Below are positions 19,745 through 30,677 of a stretch of DNA of 64,000 nt, one piece after another. The position numbers were made by a program, and so were the translations under genes. The notes below the pieces were generated by a model, which did not search any database, had not been told where the DNA came from, and worked only from the letters and a program-made list of their open reading frames with translations. This stretch comes from Plenodomus lindquistii (Eukaryota; Ascomycota; Dothideomycetes; Pleosporales; Leptosphaeriaceae), in the NCBI GenBank assembly GCA_025504975.1, contig JANUWI010000006.1:1116001-1180000 (forward strand), in the 5' to 3' direction. Within the stretch, counting starts at the first letter, position 1, and each line of letters begins with the position of its first letter.

Positions 19745-21434
19745 TTAGATACCGAGAGTGAACTCGACGCCAACATCGATATCCCGCGCCATCTTCACGA
19801 CCTTGGAAAACTGAACAGACTTCTCAGCCGCACCTTGGAGATCATCGATGGAGAAGATTTTGAGGCCGGAGTCGTTGAGCTGTAACTTCTATTAGCGTCT
19901 TGCTCCGATCTGTGTGTGACTTTTACTTGAATTTTTGAAAGAGATAGTTGTTTTTGACTTACCAATTGATGTGCCGCCTCCATGTTTGTACCCTGCAATC
20001 TCGCAATGACTGGAGTCTTGAGGTTCAATTCGTGCACGACCTGGATCAAACCCTTTGCAATGGCATCGCAACGGACGATGCCGCCAAAGATGTTGACGAA
20101 AATAGCAGTGACCTTGGGGTCGCTGGTGATGAGCTCAAACGCCTGCCTGATAGCCTCGGGTGTAGCACCGCCACCAACGTCGAGGAAGTTGGCGGGCGAG
20201 CCGCCGTTCAGCTTGATGATGTCCATGGTGGCCATGGCGAGTCCGGCACCGTTGACAAGGCACCCAATATCACCGTCCAGCTTGATGAAGTTGAGACCGA
20301 CCTTTGCGGCCTTGACTTCGTCGGCATCTTCCTGGGTGACGTCTCTCCAGTCGAAAATCTCCTTCTGGCGGAAATCGGCGTTGTCGTCAAAGTTGAGCTT
20401 GGCATCCATGGCGAGGACCTGGTGATCGGTGGTTTCGGAGAGGGGGTTGATTTCGATTTGGGTGGCATCCTTCTCCATGAAGACACGGTACAGCTTCTGG
20501 ATGGTGTCCTTGGCATCCTCGATGCACTGCTCTGAGAAGCCGAGCTCAGTGGCAATGTTGCGCGCGATATCGTCGGTGACACCAACGTGGATGTCAATGG
20601 GGGTGGTGATGATGGCCTCGGGGTGCTCCTTGGCGACAGCCTCAATGTCCATGCCACCTTGCGACGAGGCGACAATGACGGGTCCTTGTGAAGCACGGTC
20701 CATGAGGATGGCGAGGTAGAACTCGCGGCGGGCAAACTTGCGGTCGACGATGAAGACGGAGTTGCAGAGACGGCCAGCGGCTCCGGTTTGCTTGGTGATG
20801 AGCTTGTGGCCGATCATCTGCTCGGACAGAATAGACGCCTCGCGGGGCCTGCATGTGATTGTCAGACATCAATGGCGGTGGTGGTGGGATGTGCGGAGAG
20901 CGTACGAGTAGACGACTCTGACTCCGCCCTTGAAGCCGTTGTCGAAGGTGCCCTTTCCTCGGCCTCCAGCGAGGACCTGGGCCTTGATAACGACATCCTC
21001 TCCGCCTGCGCGCGCATTAGTCCAGCCCTGCGCTCGCTACATGTCTATGCGCCTACCAATATCCTTGGCAATTTGCTCCGCCTCGGCTCCGCTGGTAGCA
21101 ACGCCGCCCTTGGGGACACCGATGCCGTACTATTTCTTCCATTAGCCGTCCTGTTCCTGGCATGGCAATATTCGGCAGCGCGGTGGAGGAGCTTTCGTAC
21201 CGACTCAAGGAGCGCAGCGGACCGGTATTCGTGGATAGCGAGCCCTCGCTGTTGCTGGGCAGCGGGGCGCCTCAAGGGAGCCTGCTAGCACCTTGTCAGC
21301 ATGTATTCTCAATTGCCATGCGGGTTGGCGTCAGAGGCTGTTGCGGCCCTCGGCGCAGGTATGTGGGCAGGTGCACGTACAGCGGCAACGCGGAGCGCGC
21401 TGGTCAGCGGCCGGGCGCGAGCGAAGTTGAACAT
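19745..21434 (-). CDS. LSC2: succinate-CoA ligase beta subunit, mitochondrial
   Basis: Six exons: complement(19745-19879, 19963-20848, 20906-21005, 21057-21129, 21201-21281, 21381-21434), 442 residues. The enzyme interconverts succinyl-CoA and succinate in the TCA cycle with nucleotide phosphorylation, as a partner of the alpha subunit. The first exon encodes an Arg/Ala-rich mitochondrial presequence (MFNFARARPLTSALRVAA). Then come IHEY, the ATP-grasp segment with KAQVLAGGRGKGTF, GGVRVVYS, KLITKQTGAAGRLCNSVF, MEKDATQIEINPLSETTD and VNIFGGIVRCDAIAKG. All are hallmarks of the ADP-forming (SUCLA2-type) subunit. All introns are GT-AG. Its start is 233 bp from that of the divergent downstream gene, so they probably share a promoter region. 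Confidence 0.95.
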
Positions 21435-21667
21435 GGTGTCGGGAGAAGACACACAGTTACGAAGTTGAGAGAGGGGGTGGAGGGGTGAATGTAGGCGGAA
21501 GCTCGTCGCTGCTGGTGCTTCACACAAGGTTGATGCGCATGTCTCTAGCGTCGCCGAGAATGAACCGGGTTGGCTGGCTGTCTTCCCAAAATTATTGCGG
21601 CCGGGAACTCTGAACTATCGAGCAGCACCCGAGGACTGATTGAACGGAACACAAATTCGCGCAAAAC

Positions 21668-22449
21668 ATGTCAAAACGTAATAGCGACGGTGACGTGCTC
21701 TTCAATAGGGTCAATCTTGGCCTAGCAAAGCGAAAGAATATACTTGCGTCAATGCTGGGTTCAGAGCCAGTTTCAGACACAACAATTGAAACCGAAGACC
21801 AATTCAATGATGATGACCTAAAGCAAGACCATGCTTACGACAGGTACGTTTTTCAACAAAAAGACGATTCTTTCATCTCATCGATTTCAACAGACTTGGA
21901 TATGGCTCAGTGCTCCCCAAAGACATCGCAGATGGTAGTTTCACAAAACGACTTCCTGCATCAGACGACAAACTACTGGTACAGCTGCTTGGCGCAAAGA
22001 AAGCAAAAGCACACGTTGCAGCCAAAAGAGAGGCTGCGAGGCCAGATGCGAGCGCCAAGGCCAGGCAGTATGGGAAACCAGTTGTAGCGAAAAAGGAAGA
22101 GAGTGACGAGGAAGAGGAGGGCCGTGCTGCTACCTTCAAGTCAAAGAGGAGCAGAAAGAATGTTGAGAAGAAGGTGGCCAGAGAGGTGGACAGCGATCAC
22201 GAGGATGAAGAGATGAGGGCGAAGAGGTTAGGCACAGGTGTCAGGGCGGAAGAGGAGGAGGATTCAAAGATCAGCGACAAAGATGCGGTTACCAAGAGCG
22301 AGCCATCCATAAACCAGGATGTCGCCTTGAAGGAGGATCCTGCCGAAGATGAGAAAGTCAAGACTGCGCCCAGAAAGACCAAAGCAAAGCCAAAGAGCTT
22401 CCTCGACGAGATTCTAGCAGAACGGTCCAAGAAGAAGAGCAAGAAGTAG
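21668..22449 (+). CDS. DUF3245-like basic nuclear protein
   Basis: Two exons (21668-21843 and 21894-22449), 243 residues. The N-terminus, VLFNRVNLGLAKRKNILASM, resembles the DUF3245 family of eukaryotic proteins of unknown function; I give this from memory with moderate confidence. A LGYGSVLPKD segment follows the splice. The rest is highly charged, with alternating acidic (EESDEEEEG) and Lys-rich stretches, and ends in ERSKKKSKK, which suggests a nuclear or nucleolar protein. It is divergent from LSC2 and convergent with the thiolase gene, with only 108 bp between the two stops. Confidence 0.7.
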
Positions 22450-22557
22450 CCTCACACGGGTTTTCAAGTCTCAAACTAGCAGCATAAACACCGGCGTTAC
22501 GGACAAAGGCGATACCCTAATATTTACCCTTGCTTTCATGCAATACTTTTTACACGT

Positions 22558-23852
22558 CTACTCCCTGACGATCAAACTAGCCATACCCATCCCCGTGCCA
22601 ATGCACTTACTCAACACACCAACCTGCTCCCCACTCCTCCCCATCTCACTCAACAGCGTCGCGAGCATCCTCCCACTTGTCGCACCTAGGGGGTGTCCCA
22701 GCGCAATCGCTCCACCATTGGGGTTGATCCTATCCATCTTGTTCTCCAAGCCCAGCTTTCTCACACAGTACAGCGCCTGACTGGCAAACGCCTCGTTGAT
22801 CTCCCATAACTGTACATCCGATGTCTCGATGCCGGCGTAGTTGAGTAGCTTGGGGATAGCGAGCGCAGGACCGACACCCATCTCATCGGGCTGGCAGCCA
22901 ACAACTTGTGTACCGGCCCATTTTCCAATGATTTGTGATTCGAGACCAAGCGCTGTGGCAGTCGACCGGCGCATCATGAGGGCCGCGGAAGCACCATCGG
23001 ACACTTGACTGCTGTTTCCAGCTGTGCTTGTGCCATCGCTCTTGAACGCTGGCTTCATTGCTGCCAATTTCTCAACTGTCGTGTTTGCGCGAATGCCATC
23101 GTCTTTTGTCACGGTGACTTCCTTGATAGTCTCTGGGTTCTCCGGCTCAATCCAGCGCGTAGTGACTGGGACGGTTTCCTCGTCGAAGCGACCAGCTGCT
23201 TGCGCGGCGGCGGCCCGCTTTTGCGATTGTGCCGCAAAAGCATCTTGGTCAGCTCTGCTGACTCCGTACCGCTCTGCCACGTTCTCACTTGTGATTCCCA
23301 TACTCATTATACAGTCTTTGGCTTGCTTGACCGGGCTGTCCTTCATCTCGGGCCAAAGTTCAGTGGGGATGGCTCGGCTGCCGTAGTTGCGCGTCATGCT
23401 CTCCATGCCTCCGGCAATTCCGACATCTATTTGTCCAACGGCGATCGAGTTGGCGATTGACGTTATGGCGGAAAGACCCGAGGCGCATGCGCGGTTGACG
23501 GTGCTGAACGAGGTCGTAGTAGGAATACCGACGTGGTTTGCAGCCATGCGGCCAGCTTTTGAACCACCGAGTTCAGCAAGGACAGTGCCAATTGTGACAT
23601 CGTCTATCTTCGCGGGATCGAGGTTGGGGAATTTGGAGATTGTAGCTTTGAGGACCTGAGAGGATGTTAGCCATTGTGGTGCTCTATGTGCGTCTCTGTC
23701 CAACCTACAGCTCCTAGTAGCTCGTGATCATATGCATCTCGTAGACCACCCTTTTTTGCTCGTGTGACTGGTGTGCGAAGTGCTGAGAGAAACACTACAT
23801 CATGTGGGTTCTTCTGCAGCACGTTCTTGATACCCTTTTGCAGGAATGCCAT
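22558..23852 (-). CDS. 3-ketoacyl-CoA thiolase (acetyl-CoA C-acyltransferase)
   Basis: Two exons: complement(22558-23655, 23709-23852), 413 residues. The enzyme performs thiolytic cleavage of 3-ketoacyl-CoA in fatty-acid beta-oxidation. The acyl-accepting cysteine is in NRACASGLSAITSIA, the second motif is GGAIALGHPLGATSGR with the active His, and the proton-relay Cys is in CIGTGMG. The N-terminus (KNPHDVVFLSALRTP) matches peroxisomal-type thiolases. I do not see a clear PTS2 peptide before it, and the C-terminus (SLIVRE) is not a PTS1, so the compartment is uncertain. An alternative would be an acetyl-CoA acetyltransferase of the same fold. Confidence 0.93.
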
Positions 23853-24389
23853 TGTGGTGTAAGATTTTGTTTGCAACGCTAAAGACAACTATGGGTATCA
23901 GAAGGGTATGTAGGCGAAGAAGAGAAGAAGAGCAAATCTGCGAACGAAAAGTGCTTCAACATTGCCGCTCGAGTACGCCATGGTTGTGGTAAGCTAAGCT
24001 CCAGATCCGGAGCGTGGAGCTTCGGCAAGTGAGCGCGGGGCGACAAGGCCGTAGTGGGCGCGAGCGGAAAAGACCTTTTCCAGACCACGTGCGCGGATAC
24101 GCCATGGAAAAGGCGCGGTTGTGTGTGACAATGCAGGGTCTTGAATCCGGATATGCATCACTGAATGCTGCTCAGCCGTTGAAGTTGACGTTGATTGTAT
24201 TTAAATCAATCTATCATGCAAGCATCGCGACTTCCTTAGCTATTCGCGCAGCCCGGTCGTCTGCGCATGCACGGCACACACACGCCTAAGCTGATGCGAT
24301 TCCCTCCCCCACTATACCGCCAGTATTGCCGCCCAATATGTCCCTAAGATCAAAGAAAATCGTTTTCACCGTGTCAGACGCACTTTTGC
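23853..24389. other. intergenic region, no gene seen
   Basis: Promoter side of the thiolase gene and 3' flank of NTF2. No gene is supported. Confidence 0.5.
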
Positions 24390-25067
24390 TTATGCGGCGG
24401 GGTACACGAGTCTGAAGACGTCGTTCAGGACGTAGAAGCTTCCGTTGTCGTTCTTGAGCTGGAAAGCCTGTGTGAAGCTCATGGGCTTGTCCTCGCCTCC
24501 AAGCTAGCTGGAAGTTAGCCAGTGTCGAAAAGCCTTTGTGAAGAAGTGCTTGCCAGAAGAGCGCCAGTCACAAGGACGAGAATGCCATCCTCGGCTGAGG
24601 GCTGGGCATCGACGGTGTCGGTGCGGTGTTGTATCTGCTGGAAGGGCAGGTTCTTTTGAGGTCAGCGGCTTCCCCTTGCCATCAAGTCGCTGAGAGGTCC
24701 TACTTGAAGCTTTTCCACGATAGCGGCCGATCCCTGGGTTCCTTGCGCCTCAAAGGTGAGCATGGAAGTATCCCTCTAAGAAACCACGTCAGCTGCTTGT
24801 ATTGCCGTGTTCCATTATTTGACCACCTACGTAGAGGGAGGCGAGGCCGGCGCGGTTCTCATCGAAGGTCTTGTAGTAGAACTGCACGAACTGCTCTGTG
24901 TCGCGGGTCAGCCGTGCTCTGATCGGTCTTGCGCGCAAAAAGCTGGTGGCATCGGGCTTGTCGCGGATTTCGGGCTGCACATACGAGCGATCTGGTTGAA
25001 GTCGGCTACATAGCACGTCAGTGTCAAAGGACATTCGAAGCGGGGCAAACATATCAAACATACACAT
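24390..25067 (-). CDS. NTF2: nuclear transport factor 2
   Basis: Six exons: complement(24390-24503, 24554-24652, 24704-24775, 24831-24895, 24985-25005, 25064-25067), 124 residues, the usual NTF2 length. It imports Ran-GDP into the nucleus. Family signatures are QFVQFYYKTFDENRAGLASL, SMLTFEAQG, IVEKLQNLPFQQIQHR, TVDAQPS, VTGALL and FYVLNDVFRLVY near the end. The first exon is only four bases (ATG plus one base), followed by a GTATGT donor; this is the only way I found to give the protein a start (MSDFNQIAQQF). The last intron uses a GC donor (CTG|GCAAGC) and a TAG acceptor. No single exon is long enough to stand out as an ORF, so the gene is easily missed. Confidence 0.93.
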
Positions 25068-25673
25068 TTTTGCGGTGTTCGGGGGGGTTTGACTGGGAGA
25101 AGACCTGGAGCGAGGTTTTACAGGGCGCGCGCAACAGCAGCAGAAATCGCGTGGGTGACTCGAGTGTTTGGGCTCCTGAGCCTCGCTGTCCCTCACTACG
25201 AGTTGGTGGGGCATCCGGAGCCGGAGATTTCATCGGCCCGCTCGCTGCCTTGCCATTTTTCTTCGAAGCTACGAGCGAGCTCCTTGTCCATCACCAACAT
25301 CAACGTCAACGCGTCCAACAGCCACTGTGGCCGACGCTGTTGTCGTTGATGCATGGCCTCGTCAATGGTAAGCCAGCACATTCCTTTCCTTCCCTTCGTC
25401 TAATGATGAACAACCTTCAAACGATAACTTCCGAGTCGAAAGACGGTGAAGTCCAAAAAAATTCAAGCTCAACAGGCTGATTATACACACAACGAATCGC
25501 GTTGCATATCACGTATTTGTTGCCCTAGCTGACATGATGTGTCTCAGGTTCTCAGTTACGCGCAACTCCCACAAGGCGATAGTGTTCACGGATGTACTCG
25601 TTGTATATAGGCAATCGAATGCTCAGTTATGTCTCGCTATCAACCACGTTTCCCGACCCACTGGTGATCATGT
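25068..25673. other. intergenic region, no gene seen
   Basis: 5' flank of NTF2 and 3' flank of the reductase gene. The ORFs present are short and unsupported. Confidence 0.5.
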
Positions 25674-26806
25674 CTACAACCCCTTCTTCTGAAACGACTT
25701 GACAGAGTCCACAATGGACTCCTCCAGCGTCTTGTACTTCAGTCCGAGCACCTCGATCGATCGCTTGTTGTTGTATGTGTAGAGGCCCTTGTCGGGTGTG
25801 CCCTCGGGGTAGTCGCCACCAGGTGTTGAGTCGCTCGGCAGATCCTTGAACTCTGGGAAGTTCTTCTTGATGATCTGGCAGATCTCCTTGTTGCTGAAGT
25901 ATCCAGCTGTCGTGAAGAAACGCTTGTTCGCAGCATCAGGCTTCTCGAAAGCAGCCACGTGTGCCTCGGCGACGTCGCGCACGTCCACCCAGAAGTGCAC
26001 GCCGCTTGGTGGGATCTCGTCCTTGAACTTTCCTTGTGCAGCGGACAGGATGCGCTGGTTCGATGTGTTCATGTTCTCGAGGCTGTCAAGTGCGTGCACC
26101 TGTTGCACATGTCAGTAGGTGTACTATGCGCAAGTTCATTGGCACATACGATGGGTCCAAACACCATCGGAGGGTTGATTGTTGCCAGCGAAAAGTTTGG
26201 CTTTTCCTTCTCGACAAAGTCCCACGCAGCTTTCTCAGCAAAGGTTTTGCTCGCACGGTAACCCATCATGGGGTTCTCTTTGGCCTCCTCTGCTGTAATC
26301 GCATTCCAATCGTCCTCTGAGTATACATGGCCGGGCCAGAAGCCCTTGCTACCATCAACAATCGCAGCGAACGACGAGGTGATGACGACACGCTTGACTG
26401 AAGGTGCACTCTTCTTGATCGACCTCAAGATACCTGTTGTGCCAATGACAGCGGGATCGATAAGGTCCTGATTTGGTCAATGAAAGTCCATCAGCTGCCG
26501 ATTGTGATTACATACCTTTTGTATGTCTGTGATTTGAAAATGGAATGGGCTGGCAGTGTGGAGGACGGCCTCAAATGGTGGGTCTGAGATCACAGCCTTC
26601 TCAAATGCATCTGGCTGTGCAATGTCTGGTACAATTGCGAATCCAAGCTGTCCCTTGTCGGCATAGCTCTTGTACGCTTCCTTGATCTTGTCCGCCTTCT
26701 CTTGCGTGCGGACGGTTGTCACGACAGAGTGACCGTGGCTCAGCAGCACATCAAGTGTATGCGCAGCAATGAAGCCACTGCCGCCTGTGAGTAGGACTCT
26801 TGTCAT
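25674..26806 (-). CDS. NADPH-dependent short-chain reductase, GRE2 / dihydroflavonol-reductase type
   Basis: Three exons: complement(25674-26099, 26150-26467, 26516-26806), 344 residues. It is an extended short-chain dehydrogenase. The N-terminal LLTGGSGFIAAHTLD is the nucleotide-binding TGxxGxxA motif. VVITSSFAA carries the catalytic Ser region, and YRASKTFAE is the YxxxK active site. SLATINPPMVFGP and HFWVDVRDVAEAHV are typical of methylglyoxal/isovaleraldehyde reductases and related ketoreductases. It probably reduces small aldehydes or ketones with NADPH in the cytosol; the substrate is not determined. Its start lies 933 bp from the divergent MetE-like gene. Confidence 0.9.
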
Positions 26807-27739
26807 TGTTGCTGTTGTTGGACTGCGTCGTCGTTGATGTGTTGAACGATGGAGTGGTTGAGTATCGGCGTGTGAGATGGCTCAAAGCAGGCGACGAATC
26901 CTCAATGTAAAGTATTTGTAGCTGTCGATATCCCACCTAGCGCGGGGTAGTGCCTCCCGAGCTTCGGGTTTGTCTCTTGCATCATTCGAACTCCTATTGC
27001 CGCTGACTAACGTCGTCATTGCAGATTGTCGTTGTGTCCGCGGGCGCCCCTCGAACCCTAGACGATTGCGTCACCGCTTTCTACACCTCGTGTGGGGCCT
27101 TAGCTTTTGGTCTTCCAGTCCTGGGATCGATAGAAGTATCGGTCTGCGCAAACAATTGTTGGTCTCTTGCTTCGGGTCGCTTTGGTTTTCCAAAAGGTGA
27201 ATGCACCTCCCAGTACACTCCGCAGCACAACCAGATCTTCATGGTGATTCAAGTGACGCGGAAGATATATTTACCACCGTACGCGTTCCAACTCGAGAAC
27301 AATCTGCTTCTAACGCGATATAACGATAACTGCGCGATGCGAGTCGGTTCCTGACTAGTCTCGTTGCAATGATGGATTTCTGTATATGGTGACAAGTTCA
27401 TGATGAAGGAGTCGTGTCGCCTCAGTTGACGCGCTTCTTTCACGCTATCGACGGGTCACGCGAATATAACAAAGGCCCCACATCCCACATCGCTCACCCG
27501 CCACTTGTTCGGATTTCGACCCAATCCCATCGCGTTCCGCGTTTTTGTTGTCGCTTTGCGAGCTCGGCGGCCGACACAGGGATCTTTTTTGAAGCCGACA
27601 CAGGGTCCATGGGCCATGGCTGACCACCGACTCGTGTCTCGAATTGCGGGGCAGATAGACAAGATGAGGGGCAAGAGTTTTATTCACAACTCTGTACTTG
27701 CTTCCTATTCTTCTTTCCTCAATTACAAGTCAATTGAAC
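26807..27739. other. divergent promoter region, no gene seen
   Basis: Lies between the starts of the reductase (minus) and the MetE-like gene (plus). Short ORFs here show no conserved features. The 30 bases before 27740 end in TTGAACATG, a weak but acceptable start context. Confidence 0.45.
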
Positions 27740-29071
27740 ATGTCCAATCTTAAGAGAAGCCCACCCTTTCGCGCCGAGCATGTGGGCTCGCTACTCCGTC
27801 CCCAGGAGCTCGTACAGAAGCGCTACGATGTAGCTTCTGGAAAAGCCAAGCCAGAGGATCTCGTCCCACTTGAGGACAAGGCAGTCGCGGAAGTTGTAAA
27901 GTTCCAACAAGATTGCGGTCTCAAGGGGGTTTCGAGCGGAGAGTACACCAGGTACGGCAACACCACTTTCGCGTGGGTGGCTGTGGCATGCAAGTAGGAG
28001 CTAATGCGCATTGCAGGCATCAGTTCTGGGGTACGTTCTTCGAAACACTCAATGGGATGAAGGAGCTTCAACTCGGTGTACTCCAGGGCTACGATAAGGA
28101 TATCTTCAGGGCTTACGCGCCCGACATGCAGTCCTTCCTTGAAGCCAAGGAAGTCCCTAACGCGGTGACTATCTGTGTTTCGAAAATAAGTCACCCTGGC
28201 AAGTCGAGCAACCAGCGCGAAGTAGACTTGATGAAGAGTCTGCTACCTGAGAGCGAATGGAAGAACATCAAGATCACCCTGATCTCACCATCATGGTATC
28301 ATTTCCGGTACATGAACGGACGAAGCTACCCCAAGGAAGTGTACGCCAATGATGAAGAATACTTTGAGGATGTGGCGAAGGCTTATCGGGATGAGCTGAA
28401 GATCTTGTACGATCAAGGTATCCGCAACATCCAAATCGACGATCCAAATCTTGCATACTTCTGCTCGGAGTCGATGCTGGCTGGCTGGAAGGCCGACAAG
28501 ACAAACGACAAGACCGCCGACGAAATGTTCGACGCATATGTCAAGTTTTACAACAAGTGTTTCGAACGCCCTTCAGATATGCATTTAGGTATTCACCTTT
28601 GCCGCGGAAACTACGTCGGTAGCCGTCACTTCTCCGAGGGCGCATACGACAACATCGCGAAGAAGCTTTTCCAGGTGAGTAACATTCAGTTCATGAGCTA
28701 TCACTTGTTGACCTCCTTAGGATCTCAACGTCGATACCTACTATCTCGAGTACGACACACCACGTGCTGGTGGTTTCGAGCCACTGGTGAACCTCCCAAA
28801 ACACAAGAACGTTGTCCTTGGAGTTATTACGTCCAAGTTCCCCAAGCTCGAAGACAAAGATGCCATGGTCGAGCGTGTCAGGCAGGCTGCCGAGTGGATC
28901 GCAAAGGGAACCGGCCAGTCGCCCGAAGATGCGATTCAGCAGTGCTGTGTCAGCCCTCAATGCGGTTTCGCGTCACACGCCGAAGGCAATGAACTTGGCT
29001 ACGAAGACATGAGGAAGAAGCTGCAACTGGTCAGGAGCATAGCAGATGCGATTTGGGAGGGACAGCCTTAA
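27740..29071 (+). CDS. stand-alone MetE-like (cobalamin-independent methionine synthase C-domain family) protein
   Basis: Three exons (27740-27951, 28017-28674, 28721-29071), 406 residues. It belongs to the UROD/MetE-like superfamily and has the zinc/thiol-binding residues of methionine synthase: HLCRGNY supplies His and Cys, and CCVSPQCGF supplies the second Cys. It also has RAEHVGSLLRP at the start and IQIDDPNLAYF in the middle. At about 400 residues it lacks the N-terminal half of full-length MetE (about 760). Such short forms are known in fungi and bacteria. A role in methyl or thiol-group transfer is likely; the substrate may not be homocysteine. Both introns are GT-AG. Confidence 0.88.
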
Positions 29072-29420
29072 ATGAGGCAGCATCCCGTTCATGGTAAAGT
29101 GCCGGAAGCGGACGGATAGGAGTATGATTTGTATGATCCGAAATAGGCATTGAGTGGTGCAGTCGAGTAACGGATTGCCAACTTCAACATGGCATCTGCG
29201 GAGAGAGCACAAGTGGAGCAGAGTCGAAAGGGTCTGGGATACCAAAAAGAAATCAAAAGTGGAACAGGGCCTGCGTGGTACGTTGCCGATCATGGGCGTG
29301 CTAAGAGCATTTCCTTTCTCGTGCGTTATCAACCCCAAAAAACAACAATATGAAAGTACGATCGTCCTCCATTTGGCCATTGATAATCCACTGCTCGGTA
29401 TGTCCTTCGCAACCTTTCGT
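29072..29420. other. intergenic region, no gene seen
   Basis: 3' flank of the MetE-like gene up to the MITE. Nothing else is seen. Confidence 0.4.
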
Positions 29421-29643
29421 GCAAAGGAGCTTGTATTCATTGTGTCCCCACCCTAAGTTAACAGCATGATGCTCAAGCTTATACAGCAGCAGAGAGATAA
29501 CAACAGCACTAGAGTTTGATAATTATTACTTTAAGTACTTATAAAAAATATTTTTTTTTAATCGTTTTAGAGAGAGTAATTAGTGTGATGTAATTACAAT
29601 AGCGCTTGTGACTTGAGTGACTCGATAAACACAAGCTCCTTCG
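29421..29643 (+). mobile_element. MITE, copy 1 (~223 bp)
   Basis: The ends form terminal inverted repeats: AAGGAGCTTGTATTCAT on the left and the reverse complement of ATAAACACAAGCTCCTTCG on the right. TA follows the right end, consistent with a TA target duplication; the left end has decayed (GCAAAGG instead of CGAAGG). The interior is AT-rich (a T-run near 29550) and has no coding capacity. It matches copy 2 at 35511-35735 along its whole length in the same orientation, for example the GTGTCCCCA, AACAGC, TGATG and AGCGCTT segments. Differences are largely transitions. Confidence 0.75.
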
Positions 29644-30677
29644 TATACCAATCCGAATGATCGGCCAGCTGCAATCGTTGTCCGAAGGAAAAACTCGTGA
29701 ACGCCGTACTCTTGGGTCAGCACGATTTGGATCCGCGCGGATGAGCGCCATCAATAGTCGCAAACCTCATGGCCCAAGGGGCGATTGTCGTGATTATCTC
29801 GCGGTACGGAAAGGATCAGATGGCAGATCGATGACTGATCTTGACAAGCTAGTCTGCGCTGGGCGTCAGCTCTCTTGGCAACTCCTTGGTCCCCAGCCGC
29901 TGAACTGTTCTCTGTCGGTGTATGGATGTGGGGAATAAATTGCTCGGCCAATTTCGCATGTGATGAAAACAGCAAACGTTCACTCGTGGCAGGCTTCCAA
30001 GGAAGATCATTGCTACGCCTCGCTTAGAAGAGAGACGGCGCAGACCCGATTGGGGATAGCTGTGTCATGCATTACCGACATTTGCCCTACCACCTCTACG
30101 GATAGTCCATCTCACGGTCAACATGATCACAGTCATGGCGTCAGAAGAACTGATCCTAAAGCCCAGTCTACTTAATACAATACAGAAGATAGATCCACAG
30201 CCTGCACGTGAGGTTACGGGTTCATCTCGTGAGCTGTAAAATAAAGATGTGGCGGAGAATGAACATTGTTTAAATTGGACAGTCATGGGCACCCTGGGCC
30301 GGGCCGCTGAACTAAAACAGCGTCTATTGGCGCGACGCGGACTATGAATGAAAACGTCCGCTTTTGACCAATACAGGAGTGTTCACCGTAGACGAGGATA
30401 TTCGCCTGATAGTCTACTCCGGAGAGGGGTGCGAAGCGGGATGGTTGAGCATGCGTCGAGATCCAGGCCTCCAACAATATAGGAGAGCGATGAACTGGTG
30501 TAAAAATACATAAAGGACTCCAGGGAAGCCGCTGCTGGTTCGGCAGGCATCTCATCGACCCTCAGATTCACTCGTTAAGGTCTGGTATAATAATATTGGA
30601 TCGTTCTCCCACGTGCGTTGCTCAGTGGCAACCTGAAGGCTGCAAGGGTACTGACGGTCATAGCAAGTTCTTTAATA
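29644..30677. other. intergenic region upstream of the GMC oxidoreductase
   Basis: No gene is supported. A TATA-like TATAATAATA lies near 30584, about 95 bp before the ATG of the next gene. Confidence 0.4.

Noticed and set aside
19948..20535. 195-codon ORF antisense to LSC2
   Set aside because: It is a shadow of the well-supported succinyl-CoA ligase exon.
27019..27080. Possible tRNA on the minus strand (GGGTTCGAGG word near 27045-27058)
   Set aside because: The flanking bases do not pair into a T arm and no matching acceptor or anticodon stem is visible.
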